Source: Madurella fahalii (lineage: Eukaryota > Ascomycota > Sordariomycetes > Sordariales). Taken from it: a stretch of 64,000 nucleotides of DNA. Of this stretch, positions 32,407 to 43,129 are shown piece by piece (position 1 is the stretch's first letter; each line of letters begins with the position of its first letter). The notes below the pieces were generated by a model. That model was not told the origin of the DNA, made no database searches, and saw only the letters and a program-made list of their open reading frames with translations. The position numbers were made by a program, and so were the translations under genes. The stretch is from positions 8,023,001-8,087,000 of the forward strand of contig CM056875.1 in NCBI GenBank assembly GCA_029876055.1, read 5' to 3'.

Positions 32407-35400
32407 TGTGATCGTTTGGCTGTTGATCCTGATGATAGCGCGACCGGGTAGATGGAAGGGCAGTGGTGTATGGAGCAGTCCTGGAAGCAGGCTGTCGCTG
32501 TGGTTGCGGGATGCAGAAGGGAAAATGTTCGTTTTGCTTGCTGGTGCGCCGCGTAAATTGGAGAGCTGGCAGCAAGTGGTCAATTCGCCGTACCAAATGT
32601 GCCACATCGCCTGAAAGAATCCAGGCCCCTGGAAGCTGCCATGGCTCGTGCGTTGGGTTCAAGGGGTCAGAGGATAAGTGGGTCATGGAAGATCGAAGGC
32701 GCCGGAATATCTTCGGAAGTGGCTTTGCCAGAACCTGTGGCTTGGGCTTCTGGAAACGTCGCAAAGAGCTTCATGAGAAGCCGTCCCAACATCACGTGTA
32801 AAGGATTGGAAGCAATGGAGTCTGACTCTATGAGCCCATCGGTGCCCGGTCCCATCGAGTCCTCAACATGAAATTGCCCACCGTCTCGGAACAATCTCAG
32901 CACAGCAGGCCTTCAAGACATTAGATCAACGATCTGAAGACATGTATGGTTCCTGATCCGAAATTCAAGGTACCGGCGACTCCACCATGTGGTCAACTCT
33001 GCTTGTTATATACTTCATGCCCCGTCTCGTTTCTGTTCCTTTCACTTCTTTCGGCACGGCTGGGCTAGGCGCACTCCAGCCACTGGCAATCTTGCCGCAC
33101 GATGGCTTAGATATTGCGACGTCGTGTCTCTGGGATACGGAAGTTGGAATCCCTCCGTAGCATCCCCCTGCCGAATCTGACATAATACAGCCGGTCCAGA
33201 TCTGCATTACAGGCACACATCTCGAGAGCGCGAGTTCCCCGACGGATAATGCCCTTAAAATGGAAGTTGCAAGTTGGGTACGAATGGGCACTTCCGTAGG
33301 CCGTATATACAAGACGCCTACCATAGAAGAGCAAAGACCATCAGGCGACAATTGGGCTACGCCTTGCCATGGATGCACAATCGAACCGCAGGGTGTATTT
33401 TTCGCCATTGCCTTGGAGGTCTGGGAACGTGCCGGCGGGTACCTCCCCTTCTCACTCCCGCTGCGGGTCCGGGTTTGCAGCGAAAGCAAGTTGAGCTTGA
33501 CTTCATGTTCACAGACGGTAACTACATGACACCTATTTCAAATCATCAATAGGGCTTCATTGCTGCAGCCGGGACAGGCCCGTAATTCGAGCAAGAATCT
33601 TGATGGGGGTGAGGCCGGTCTTGTCTAGGCTGTCCCCCAATCCTTGCTTGCCGCCACCGTGGCAACGGTCGTCATTTCAACGGCAAAGAATGAAGAAATT
33701 GGACACCGTGCTGACGCAACGTGGTCCGAGATTGATGATGTCAGGTGTTAACTGAATGGCGTAGCGCTTCTGAACTTCTCCGTCAGGTCGAAATGTCGAA
33801 ATGCGTGGGGGTGAGTAAGGGTGATGGAACAGGAGCGTGACGGGATAGCCGGAGCCCAGCTTAAAGGCAGTTAAGGTATTACCATGCAGAAACGGCACAA
33901 TAGTAGTTCAAGCACGAGGAACCTTCCCATTCCGATCCCCACAGAATGCCTATATATTCTGATCTACCCTTAACACCTTTTTCGTTCTGCTGACCGCCGG
34001 AGTCCTGGATCCCGGCTCCTGGATTCCTCTGCTGTGCTGGGCGCTGTGCCGCAGTGCGCCGTGGTGTGTGACGCGGAACGGACTGTGGGATTTAGCAAGT
34101 ATATCCGACCTGCTTGGCATGTACTTATGTATCCGGTGTGTCTGAGCCTGCTGCGATCCGCGCCAGCCAGAAAACGGCAGCACAAACAACAACACGCATT
34201 ACACAGTATGGGTGTAAGCCAATGCGGTTTACGGATATACTTCTATTCGGGCAGCCACAGACGTTCGCGGCGAGGATTCGCCGCCCATTGCGCGTCACCA
34301 GCGACGTTTAGGCGGCTTAGCCTGGATGCACGACGCTATCGGGAAGGCGGAATCCACCGTAATGGCGCTAGTTCATTGGCTGCTCTCATGCATCGCAGCA
34401 GTGCATCTTGGGAGCGTGCAGCACCCACAACCCATTGCAGGCCAATACTCGGAGCGACTCCTCGGCCTGGCTTGCGCTGGCTCGAAGGCACTTCCCTGGC
34501 AGTGTCGACGGTCGACCATAACTGCAATCAGAGTGCCGTGGTTTTCACCGCCGCTTGCCACGGTGGAAGATCACTCACAGAGCTGTGGTGGCCCATAACT
34601 GCATGTCTCAGAACGAGTGGTCATCCAGGTTTGCCGGTCGCACACCAAATCGACCGGGACTGGTCAGTCAGCCTTCGATGGCGGGGTTCCGAGCCGGGAA
34701 AAGGGACGCTGTGCCTTGGCAGCATTTGTCGGCATCGGGTCATGCTCGGCCCCAACACACGAATTCCAGCAGGTTGCGTCTGACTCGGGGAGAGAGGGGG
34801 TGCAAAGGTCATATGGTTCCTAAAAAGCCCGCAACCCCTCGCCCACTCGACATGCTATCTTTAACCTTTCCTCCTTTTGCTCCTTTTGATTCTTCTTGTC
34901 TCTCCTCGTATACAAAGCCGGTTCCGCGGCAGAGCAACATCCCAGCAGCATAACTAACAAGGCAAAGGCAAGCCGCTTTGTTTGGCCAGCGACGAACTGC
35001 CAGCCGCCGGACGTACGATTGGCCGGCGTTTCTCGGCCTAGCGCGCGCCTGAACTCGGCTCACCTGGTGGGAGAGCCCCACATTATAAGCTCGATCTAGG
35101 TGAGCAAAAGCGGCATTCTCATCCACTGATCACCATTTACCCTGAGCGATCCGACACCAGAACCATTCCAACATCCAAATGAGGCAGCCCTGCGAGGCCT
35201 GGACCGGGATCCAAGTTGAGACGCCGCCCCACCGTCTGATCCAAGGGCAGTGATCTGTGTTTTCTATTAGCTTGGAGCTGTCGAGTGGCAGGCCATAATA
35301 CGGGCACCGTATCCGCGACCTCGCGGTTGCTTTCAACTCTCCTTTGTGCGCGGGTACATATAAGACCTTGAAACCGTCTCACAGCGGCCGCATCCCCATA

Positions 35401-35702
35401 TTATCCGTCCGTTCTCCTAGCCTCAGGGAGTACCTGGTGTATCCCGTGTTTTCTTTCTGTCATTCTGTTTCTGCCAAGAGCTCCGTGGCTCTGATCACCA
35501 CCCTCATTTCATTCCCGTTGATCGTCGTTACCGAGGACCCTCGTGGCCACCGCTTTCGTCCCTAGTCCCGGATCTTTCTGGATCCAATCAGACACCCAGC
35601 TCCACGTTTGATACGGGTCCTGCCGTTTTCCATCTCCAGACTTCTTGTTATATAAACGCCGCGTGAAGAGCTTGGGGGGTATCGGCTGCTAAGTTCGTCA
35701 AG
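32407..35702. other. Gene-poor stretch between sss1 and the hypothetical gene
   Basis: The first few hundred bases are the sss1 upstream region. No conserved gene is recognised. The longest frame (34034-34783, 249 codons, plus) is rich in Cys, Trp, Arg and His, has no domain, and overlaps long frames on the other strand, so it looks like chance. A TATA-like element appears at 35649. Confidence 0.55.
35649..35656 (+). promoter_or_regulatory. TATA-like element before the hypothetical gene
   Basis: TATATAAA lies about 50 bp upstream of the chosen start codon. That is close, so either the leader is very short or translation starts at a later Met. Confidence 0.4.
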
Positions 35703-36298
35703 ATGCGCAGACCAACTTTTCGAAGAAGTCCCTCGACTAGTCTTGGCAGGCCAGAATACATGGCTCCCGTTACCAAAAGCCCTACGCAAATGTCGTTCCG
35801 GGAGAGGGATACGGGGTTTCCGGAATCGTTCTGTGGTAGTGAGTAGAGCGGACGGGCCGGTCTCATGGCATCTGCTGACCGTTCCCAGACCGGAATACAA
35901 CACTACGGCATCCCGACGCCAAGCCCGATGCTTGCATAACCCAGGAAGACGTCGACCCGAAGCGGGCCCTTCTAAGACATCACCACATGTACATATCCCA
36001 GCGGAGGCAAGAAGGCGACACATCCAGCTTGGCGCACGGCCGCCAGCTCAGCACCTCGTCGGACGAAGGAGCCATCACGGCAATCGGCCGGCTCGCGATC
36101 AACTCGCTCCGCAGCGCCGAGCGTCCCATGTCTCCCTGGTCCAAGGACGCCGACAGCATCGTCTCGTCCGACGGACTGAGCAGCAGTCCAGATTCGCCGA
36201 CGCACCTGGCCAAGGAATTCGGCCACCGCAAAGCCGGCTCGCGCGATGGGGGCCGGCGCAGGGGCAACAGCTTCATCAGCAGGCTGATGCATAGGTAG
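35703..36298 (+). CDS. Hypothetical Ser/Arg-rich protein
   Basis: I recognise no family. Two exons are proposed: 35703-35838 and 35889-36298 (about 181 residues). The intron begins GTGAGT, has a TGCTGACC branch-like site and ends CCCAG; a GTAGTG donor three bases earlier is also frame-compatible. The N terminus is basic (MRRPTFRRSPSTSLGRPEY), the middle reads RHPDAKPDACITQEDVDPKR, and the C-terminal half is Ser-rich and likely disordered (LSTSSDEGAITAIGRLAIN, SDGLSSSPDSPTHLAKE), ending GRRRGNSFISRLMHR. Codon choice in exon 2 resembles neighbouring genes. A fungus-specific regulatory or signalling protein is possible but unsupported. The start is uncertain, since Met codons also occur at residues 20 and 30. 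Confidence 0.5.
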
Positions 36299-37233
36299 GC
36301 GTGGGGTAGGCTGGGGCAGTCATCGGGTGAGAATGGGTGGCAACACAGCACACAGTCGTTCAACAAGCATGCGGAACATCCCGCCGCGAGATTCAGAGTT
36401 TCCTTTGTCAGGAGCGTGGAGTTTGGTTTGCTTTTGCATGGCAGAGAAGAGTGAAAAAGGACGACCGTAATGACATTGGGTGTTACAGATCGGTCGGAAG
36501 AATGGGCAACCTTTGGCGTTTGCTATTTCGAAATTGGGAACAAGTCGGCCGTTCGGTCCGCATTATCCTTTTAATAGTCGCCCGGTATCGTCCGGGCAGT
36601 CCCACAGGATGGGACCTACCTATCCTGCTCTGCCCATAGCAGATAGTCTTGGATTCTACCTAAAGAAGAAACAAAATGGCCATAGTTTTAAAGAAAAAAC
36701 TACATTAGATCTATATTGTGTTAATAGACATAGTTACCTTATTAATATGTATTCATGAGCCAGCAGGCAAATGGTTTCTCGCGGTGGAGATTACGAGATG
36801 ATCTTAAGGCGGGAAGTGTGAGAGTCTCGCGCGCGTTCGGAAAGAGGGGATGATGTCCCACCCGCCAACACAAGCCCCTGGATGGGGTCGGATTTGACGT
36901 GCCTATGAAGGTGGTGGTCATAACCTACTTCAGTTTGTCCGTTTTTGGTTCAAGGATTCCTTCCAGTGAAGAAACCAGACTCGTTTGTGTAAAGTAATTC
37001 AGGTGGCCAAAGATATTTCGCATGCTCATCGCAGTTCCACCAGAAGTCCCAACTTTCTGATCATAATATCATGTCACACTCACTTCGCTCCCCGTCCCGG
37101 CTAACTCACACACTAGCCCAAACCTTCTTGATCCATTCCTTTCCTTCCCGTTCCCTCAACGATAACTCCCGGAAAACTACCTTCCTCCCCTCTCTCCCCA
37201 CGTTGTTTTCTTCTTCTTCTTTTTTTTTTTTCT
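36299..37233. other. Intergenic region with a short AT-rich island
   Basis: No gene is supported. About 36655-36765 is clearly AT-rich compared with its surroundings. The end of the region is CT-rich and is the 3' flank of the hydroxyisourate hydrolase gene. Confidence 0.55.
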
Positions 37234-37737
37234 TCAGCTCCCGCGGTACGTGCTATACCCGTAGGGGGCCAGCAGCAGCGGCACGTGGTAGCGCTCGCCG
37301 CGCCGCACGGTAAAGGTCACGTCCACCTCCGGGTAGAAGGTCTTGTCGGGGCCGCCAAAGTAGCCGGCCGTGTCGAACCGCAGCCGCCAGCGGCTGTCGG
37401 CGGGCACGTCGGCCAGGCTGCCGAACACGTCCTCGAGCGTGTACACGGGCACCTCGCCCGACGACGTCGCGCTCGAGTACGGCAGCCACGCCTTGATCCG
37501 CCCGTCGTCGTCGGTCTGCGACTCGAACACCTTGGCCCCCGCCCCGCCCAGTATCGTCGCCGCGGCGGCGGTCGTGGCGCCGCCCGTGGGGCTGGCCGAG
37601 GCGGACGACGAGTTGGTGTTGGGGTTGGGCGTGGGGAGGAGCTCGAGCTTGACGCGCAGGGCGCGCGCCGGCTGGCCGGTTGTTGTGTCGAGGACGTGGC
37701 AGGTTATGCGGTCTTTGTCTTTTTGGTCGGTGGACAT
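37234..37737 (-). CDS. 5-hydroxyisourate hydrolase (transthyretin-like)
   Basis: This enzyme hydrolyses 5-hydroxyisourate, the product of urate oxidase, in purine breakdown toward allantoin. A single exon encodes 167 residues. The N-terminal ITCHVLDTTTGQPA carries the conserved His, the middle has DDGRIKAWLP with the conserved Arg, then FYPEVDVTF and RYHVPLLLAPYGYSTYRGS. The second His and the C-terminal YRGS tetrapeptide are family signatures. Residues 36-68 are an Asn/Ser/Ala/Thr/Gly-rich insertion, longer than in bacterial enzymes and probably a surface loop. The C terminus is YRGS, not a peroxisomal SKL-type signal. It is divergent from get3. Confidence 0.93.
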   Translation of the reverse strand: MSTDQKDKDRITCHVLDTTTGQPARALRVKLELLPTPNPNTNSSSASASPTGGATTAAAATILGGAGAKVFESQTDDDGRIKAWLPYSSATSSGEVPVYTLEDVFGSLADVPADSRWRLRFDTAGYFGGPDKTFYPEVDVTFTVRRGERYHVPLLLAPYGYSTYRGS

Positions 37738-38888
37738 TTTGGGCGGTTGGCTTGAGGAGATGGTTTAGTCTGGGGTTAGGTTAGATGGGAGACGGTGGCG
37801 CCTCGTGAGCTTGGACTTGGGCTTGGGCAGAGAAGAATGCTAAATGTGTAAAATAACCGGCTCGCTTACACTGCAATTATTTGCTTTTGCTTGTTTGCTT
37901 TACTTGCTGGTGATAATGGCCTGGTGGTGTTGCGGGGATGATGGGGTTTATCTGCGATAAGGCAGGCCGGGCTGTTGGAGGTGAGGGGTAAGGTGAGGCG
38001 CTGGGCACCGGCGTAGGACAAACACTTAAGCAGAGCACCAGGCACCGGACAGGAAGAAGGGGCTTTATATGTGCAACAGGGGAAGTGCCTTTGTGCACTA
38101 TGTATTACAATGCTGCCTGCGGCTGGGTAACGCGATCTGCAAGCTTTGATGGATCGATTCGCGTGGTAATTGAACCCCTCAAAAGCTTTAGTTGGCTCTT
38201 GGGGGCTGCGCAGATGCCCACATCCGCGCCGTGCCCCGCTGCTGAGCGCGGAACGAAACAATCGGCGTCTGTTGCGGGCCACCCGGACGCCAGCTGAGGT
38301 CCTTGCAGGACCAGAGGGCCCGCCGTTTCTGGCGACTACGTTGGCTCATTGGATGTATGAGGGCGGCGTGTCGGCGATGAAATGACGTCCTTCCAGGTTT
38401 AGGGCAATCAAACGATTCAGCTCTTTCTAAGTTGCAGAACACACAACTTCAGCCGGCACCTATACGAAGGCTGGCTAACATCACACTCAACGTTGGGTTG
38501 CATTTTCAAGAGGCTCCAGCAGCCACCGAACGTTATGCCAAGGCCCCGCCTGAGTCCCCTGTCAGATTTACCCCACCAAGATACCTGTGACGTTTTGGCG
38601 GCGGCGGCGGGCCAGAACCACGGAGCCGTCCGAAGTGACTTTGAGCTTCTAATTGTTTCCAAGCGAGGCTAGACGCCTAGAACAAATTCAAACCGCGTCG
38701 CTGCCCAAAACGGTGCATAGTGTTCACCTTGACTGTTGCTCGCGTTCTGAGTACACCACCAAGCCCTCCGTTTCCGCTCCAGCAAGCAACCGGCAACCCA
38801 CGGCTCCAGTCCTCCTTGCTACCCCCCGCGCAAAGGCAGATTGAACGAACCACCACTCACTCTAGCGACGTCCACGCCCCTCGCCACA
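37738..38888. other. Divergent intergenic region between hydroxyisourate hydrolase and get3
   Basis: It should contain the promoters of both genes. No additional gene is recognised. A 138-codon minus frame near 37866-38282 has no known domain. Confidence 0.6.
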
Positions 38889-39969
38889 ATGTCGGCCGCG
38901 CTGATCAACGTCGACGACCCGGACGCCATGGAGCCGACGCTGCAGTCCATCCTCGACCAGCGGTCGCTGCGGTGGATCTTTGTCGGCGGTAAGGGCGGCG
39001 TGGGCAAGACGACAACGTCGTGCAGTCTCGCGATCCAGCTGGCCAAGGTGCGCCGCTCCGTGCTGCTCATCTCGACCGACCCCGCCCACAACTTGAGCGA
39101 CGCCTTCAGCCAGAAATTCGGCAAGGAGGCGCGTCTCGTTGATGGGTTCGACAATCTGAGCGCCATGGAGATTGACCCCAATGGCAGCATTCAAGATCTG
39201 TTGGCCGGTCAGGGCGACGCCGCCGGGATGGGGGATATGGGCGGAATGGGCGGGATGATGCAGGATTTGGCGTTCGCGGTAAGACGCAGTCCTAGCTCTC
39301 CTGGACACTGATCACGGCTAACCGCTGCCCGCCCAGATTCCCGGTATTGACGAGGCCATGTCGTTCGCCGAAGTCCTCAAGCAGGTCAAGTCGCTCTCCT
39401 ACGAGACCATCATCTTCGACACGGCCCCGACAGGGCACACACTCCGCTTCCTACAATTTCCCTCTGTCCTCGAGAAGGCCCTCGCCAAGATCTCGCAGCT
39501 CTCCAGTCAATACGGCCCCCTACTCAACGGCTTCCTCGGCAGCAACGGGACGCTCCCTAACGGGCAGAACCTCAACGAGATGATGGAGAAGCTCGAGACG
39601 CTGCGAGCGACCATCTCTGAAGTCAACACGCAGTTCAAGGATGAGCGCCTCACGACGTTCGTGTGCGTCTGCATCCCCGAGTTCTTATCGCTCTATGAGA
39701 CGGAGCGCATGATCCAGGAGCTGGCCAGCTACGGCATCGACACGCACAGCATCGTCGTCAACCAGCTGCTGTTCCCGAAACCGGGCTCCGACTGTGAGCA
39801 GTGCACCGCCCGCCGCCGCATGCAAAAGAAGTATTTGGACCAAATCGAGGAGCTGTACGACGAGTTCAACGTGGTTAAAATGCCGCTCCTCGTCGAAGAG
39901 GTGCGCGGCAAAGAGAGGCTAGAGAAGTTTAGCGAGATGCTGGTCAAGCCTTTTGTTCCGCCATCGTAG
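38889..39969 (+). CDS. get3: GET3 ATPase, tail-anchored protein targeting
   Basis: This cytosolic homodimeric ATPase delivers tail-anchored membrane proteins to the ER through Get1/Get2. Exons are 38889-39278 and 39337-39969 (340 residues, standard length). The intron begins GTAAGA, has a GGCTAACC branch-like site and ends CCCAG. Residues 30-50 hold the deviant Walker A GGKGGVGKTT; STDPAHNLSDAF is the switch I region with the catalytic Asp; IIFDTAPTGHTLRFLQFP is the A-loop/switch II region. A Met/Gly-rich client-binding segment (GMGDMGGMGGMMQDL) ends exon 1. CEQCTARRRMQKKYL provides the CxxC zinc site. An in-frame Met lies 48 bases upstream, but CCACAATG at 38889 is the better context. Confidence 0.97.
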
Positions 39970-41068
39970 GGCCAGGTGGAAGAGCAAGAGAGCTAGGAAG
40001 CTATCATATTCGTGTAGATGGAGTCACAGTGGCAGTGTAGGCCTGGCCTGACTACCTAAAGGGTGGAGATAAGCTGTCATTGTCGAAGCCATGCTTGACC
40101 GGTCGACTCAAGTTCGACCCGTGGCTCCAACTTGTGGCAGTCTAGTGAGAGACGTCCAGTCGGCAATCCGAGATGCTCCCAGTCACGGCATAGACACGGG
40201 CAACTAGCGCAAGGTATGTGAGCTAGGAGTCGGGAGAGAGCTGGTTTTGCCTGGATTGTATTGGTTAGCGATTCGTATATAGACACCTTCACCGTACCTT
40301 AGTTTTGGTGGAATAAAGTTGCTAGAACTCCCCGGGGCTTTCACATCAGCCACACAATGAATGGGCAAGCATTATGGTCAATCAGAATCAATTCCTCGGC
40401 AGCAAGCGACGGATGAATCACGCGCATACGCTATACTTAATTATACACAAACAAACCCTCCTCTCCCAGCCCAAGAGAAAAAGAAATAGATCAGAGATTT
40501 CTCCCCTTCTTCCTGTTCTTTTCGTGGCCGGCATGCTTGCATGAGCATCGCTCCCCGTCGACCGGGTTTGGTCTCCCCTCCACCCCTCCCTCAACGTAAA
40601 AGAAACCAGAATGAATACCACGGAATCACCTTTTCCCAAGCTCAAGAAATCAAACCCAACGCCTGAGATGCAACCGCCTTCTCCATTGAACCCCAGCGAA
40701 CGGGATGGTGATGATCTGCCCTGCCTCGTCCCCTATGCCGACGGCCATGGCTATGACGGTTCAGCCTCCCCGATGAAATGACAAAGACGACGCCAAAAAC
40801 ATATGCGTCGCTGGTCCTCTAGCGGACTGGACCGGTATGTCAACGAGCGACCGATCCCATACATCCCATATTTATATATACTTACGCCCCCCCACCGGCC
40901 TCACTCATCTGAGCGGCACATGGGATGAGGCGTACTGGTTCATTGTTGGTACGTGGTTGAATATGTACGAGAAGAAGAAGGCCAATTTCATGGCGAATTG
41001 GCATGACCGGGAAGGCTACCGAGCAATAATAAGGTGCCGGCACGAATTGCTAGCTATTCCTTGCTCTC
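39970..41068. other. Convergent 3' region between get3 and mpe1
   Basis: It probably holds both 3' untranslated regions. Frames of up to 98 codons are unlike known proteins. Confidence 0.6.
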
Positions 41069-43129
41069 TCAAAGCTCCCTGTAATCGCTCGGTCGGACAC
41101 GCCGTTGTCTGTTCTGGTGACGGTGCGGGTTGACCGGCTTGCGGAAGTAGGCGTCATCGTCGTCGGCGGGTTGGTGTGCGAAGTTCTTGTGGCCCATCAT
41201 CATTGGCTGTTGTTGTTGATGATGTTGTTGTTGTTGGGGACCAACACCGTAGCCGCCACGGCCGCCATGGTTCATGTTATTGTTCATGCCGTGGCCCATG
41301 TTACCGCCGCCGTTCATGCCCATGTCCGGTCCGCCTTGCCACATGTTCCCTCCATTGGGGGCCATGCCGCCGAACCCGCCGGGACCGCCGCCGGCCATGT
41401 TATTCATGCCCTGGAAACCGCCGCCCATGCCGGTCGCCATCATGGGATTCATCATGGGGTTCATCATTCCCATATTCATGGGCATATTCCCGTAGTTGCC
41501 CATCATTGGCATGCCGGGATACATCATGGGCATTCCGCCCATGTTCATCCCGTTCATGCCACCCATCGGCATGGCGGGCAGGCCGTTCATCATGATGTTC
41601 GGTTGCTGCTGGGTTTCACGGGCCTTTTGCATCGCTTTCGGAGCCTTGGGGATCTTGGGATTCTCCAAGGCCTCATCGGCGGGACGCTTCTTGGACGTCT
41701 GGCCCTGTTCTCCGCCGGCGGGCGTCGATATGGCGCTCCGTTGCGATGGTGCAGATGTTGACGGTTGCCCCGCATGGGCTGGGGCGGGGGCTGCTCGAGC
41801 CGGCGACGGCGATTTCGAGTTTCCTTTAGTCTGCTCTGTCTTGCCGCCGGCGCCAGCTCCGTTAACAGCGGTCGGCGACTTTGACGTTGCAGGACTCCGG
41901 GGGCTCTTTGACCCCTCCTTCGCCTTAGTGTCCTTCTCGGCAAGAAACGAGTTGATCTTTTCGACGGCTTCCTCGTCTGCCTTCAGATCATCGATCAAAA
42001 CGCCTTCGGCCTTGCAGCCCGGGCAGATGAAGTCGCTCTCAATGAGAGCATTAGTGATGCAATCATTGCAATACGTCTTCTCACAACACGGAGTCTTCAT
42101 TGGCTCTATGAACATTTTCTTGTCGATGGGGCATTCCAAGCCTCGTTCCTGGACTTCCTTGTCTTCCTCGGAAGCCGCCTTTTGGGCCGCAGGATTTAAC
42201 TTGGCCTTGGCCTGGAACTGTTCCCAGGAGGCCTTGTCAGGCTCGGCAATCACGAACTCTCCGTCAGCATTGACCATGATGCCCGATGGCGTCTTGGAGT
42301 CATCGCCGTCGGCGTTCTGCCCCAGTGCTGTGGCCTTGTCTACCGTTTTGAGAAAAGATCTAGGGATGCCGGTGGTTCTTTTGACGCGCGGACGATTGTC
42401 GTATTCCGGGTTGTCGTTAGTCGGGCACAGCTGGATCCAGTGACCCTTCTCTCCGCAGCGGTAGCAGATGTAGCCCTGCGGGGGATCGTGGTCTGGAACA
42501 TTTGCTGGCTTCTTGGGACCCCCTTTGGCCACGTATTGTTGACTATAGAGGCATTTTGTTAGCTTTCAAATGTTGGCTGAAACGGGAGGGGTAAGAGGGA
42601 ACACACGTAGCCATCTCTTCCTCGCGGGACGTAAAGTTCTCAGTTTGGGCTTGAAAAACTGCAGCCATCTTCTCCTCCTCCGTCATTGCGCTGCTGAGCT
42701 GAGCCAGGGTGTTGGACTGGGCCTTGACGACCGGCTTGGCGACTTGTTCCCGGCGGGACGAGTTTTTTGCATGTACGGGCATCTTGCCGGATACATAGCG
42801 AGCGGCGCCTCCCCTGCCGGGTATCTTGGGGGGCATGCGCCGAGCAATTACCGTTGTGGACCGGGGAATGATGGTTGTGTCATCGTCGTATACTACGCCT
42901 TCGTTAGCATGTCGGGAGCTCGCGATGTGGTCTTGGGGCCATTGGGGTCCATACCTTCTTTCATGCCCTCATCTGCACAAATGACAAGGTCAAAGTCTGT
43001 CCCATCGCCGAGCCCGCTCCGGAGAATGATTTCACGTTTCAGCTCAAAGACAGAGATGCCTGTCCCATCGAACTCGACTCGGGTGGGTTCTTTTTGAGAC
43101 TTGAACTTGAAGAAAACCGAGGAAGCCAT
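41069..43129 (-). CDS. mpe1: Cleavage/polyadenylation factor subunit MPE1 (DWNN/RBBP6 family)
   Basis: Mpe1 is part of the nuclear cleavage and polyadenylation factor and helps control pre-mRNA 3' end formation. Minus-strand exons are 43129-42955, 42898-42607 and 42542-41069 (646 residues). Exon 1 begins MASSVFFKFKSQKEPTRVEF, the ubiquitin-like DWNN domain, which continues VVYDDDTTIIPRSTTVIARR after splicing. The zinc knuckle is CYRCGEKGHWIQLC. The RING/U-box-like domain runs ECPIDKKMFIEP through CCEKTYCNDCI to CPGCKAEG. The C-terminal third is low complexity: Ser/Pro/Ala-rich, then a Met/Gly/Asn/Pro-rich repeat-like stretch, a Gln/His patch and a basic end. The order DWNN, knuckle, RING is diagnostic. 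Confidence 0.96.

Noticed and set aside
34034..34783. A 249-codon plus-strand open frame
   Set aside because: Its composition (Cys, Trp, His, Arg-rich), lack of any domain, poor start context and overlap with several other long frames suggest a chance frame in moderately GC-rich DNA.
37285..37755. Long plus-strand frames over the hydroxyisourate hydrolase gene
   Set aside because: They are shadows of the minus-strand gene, produced by its high GC content.
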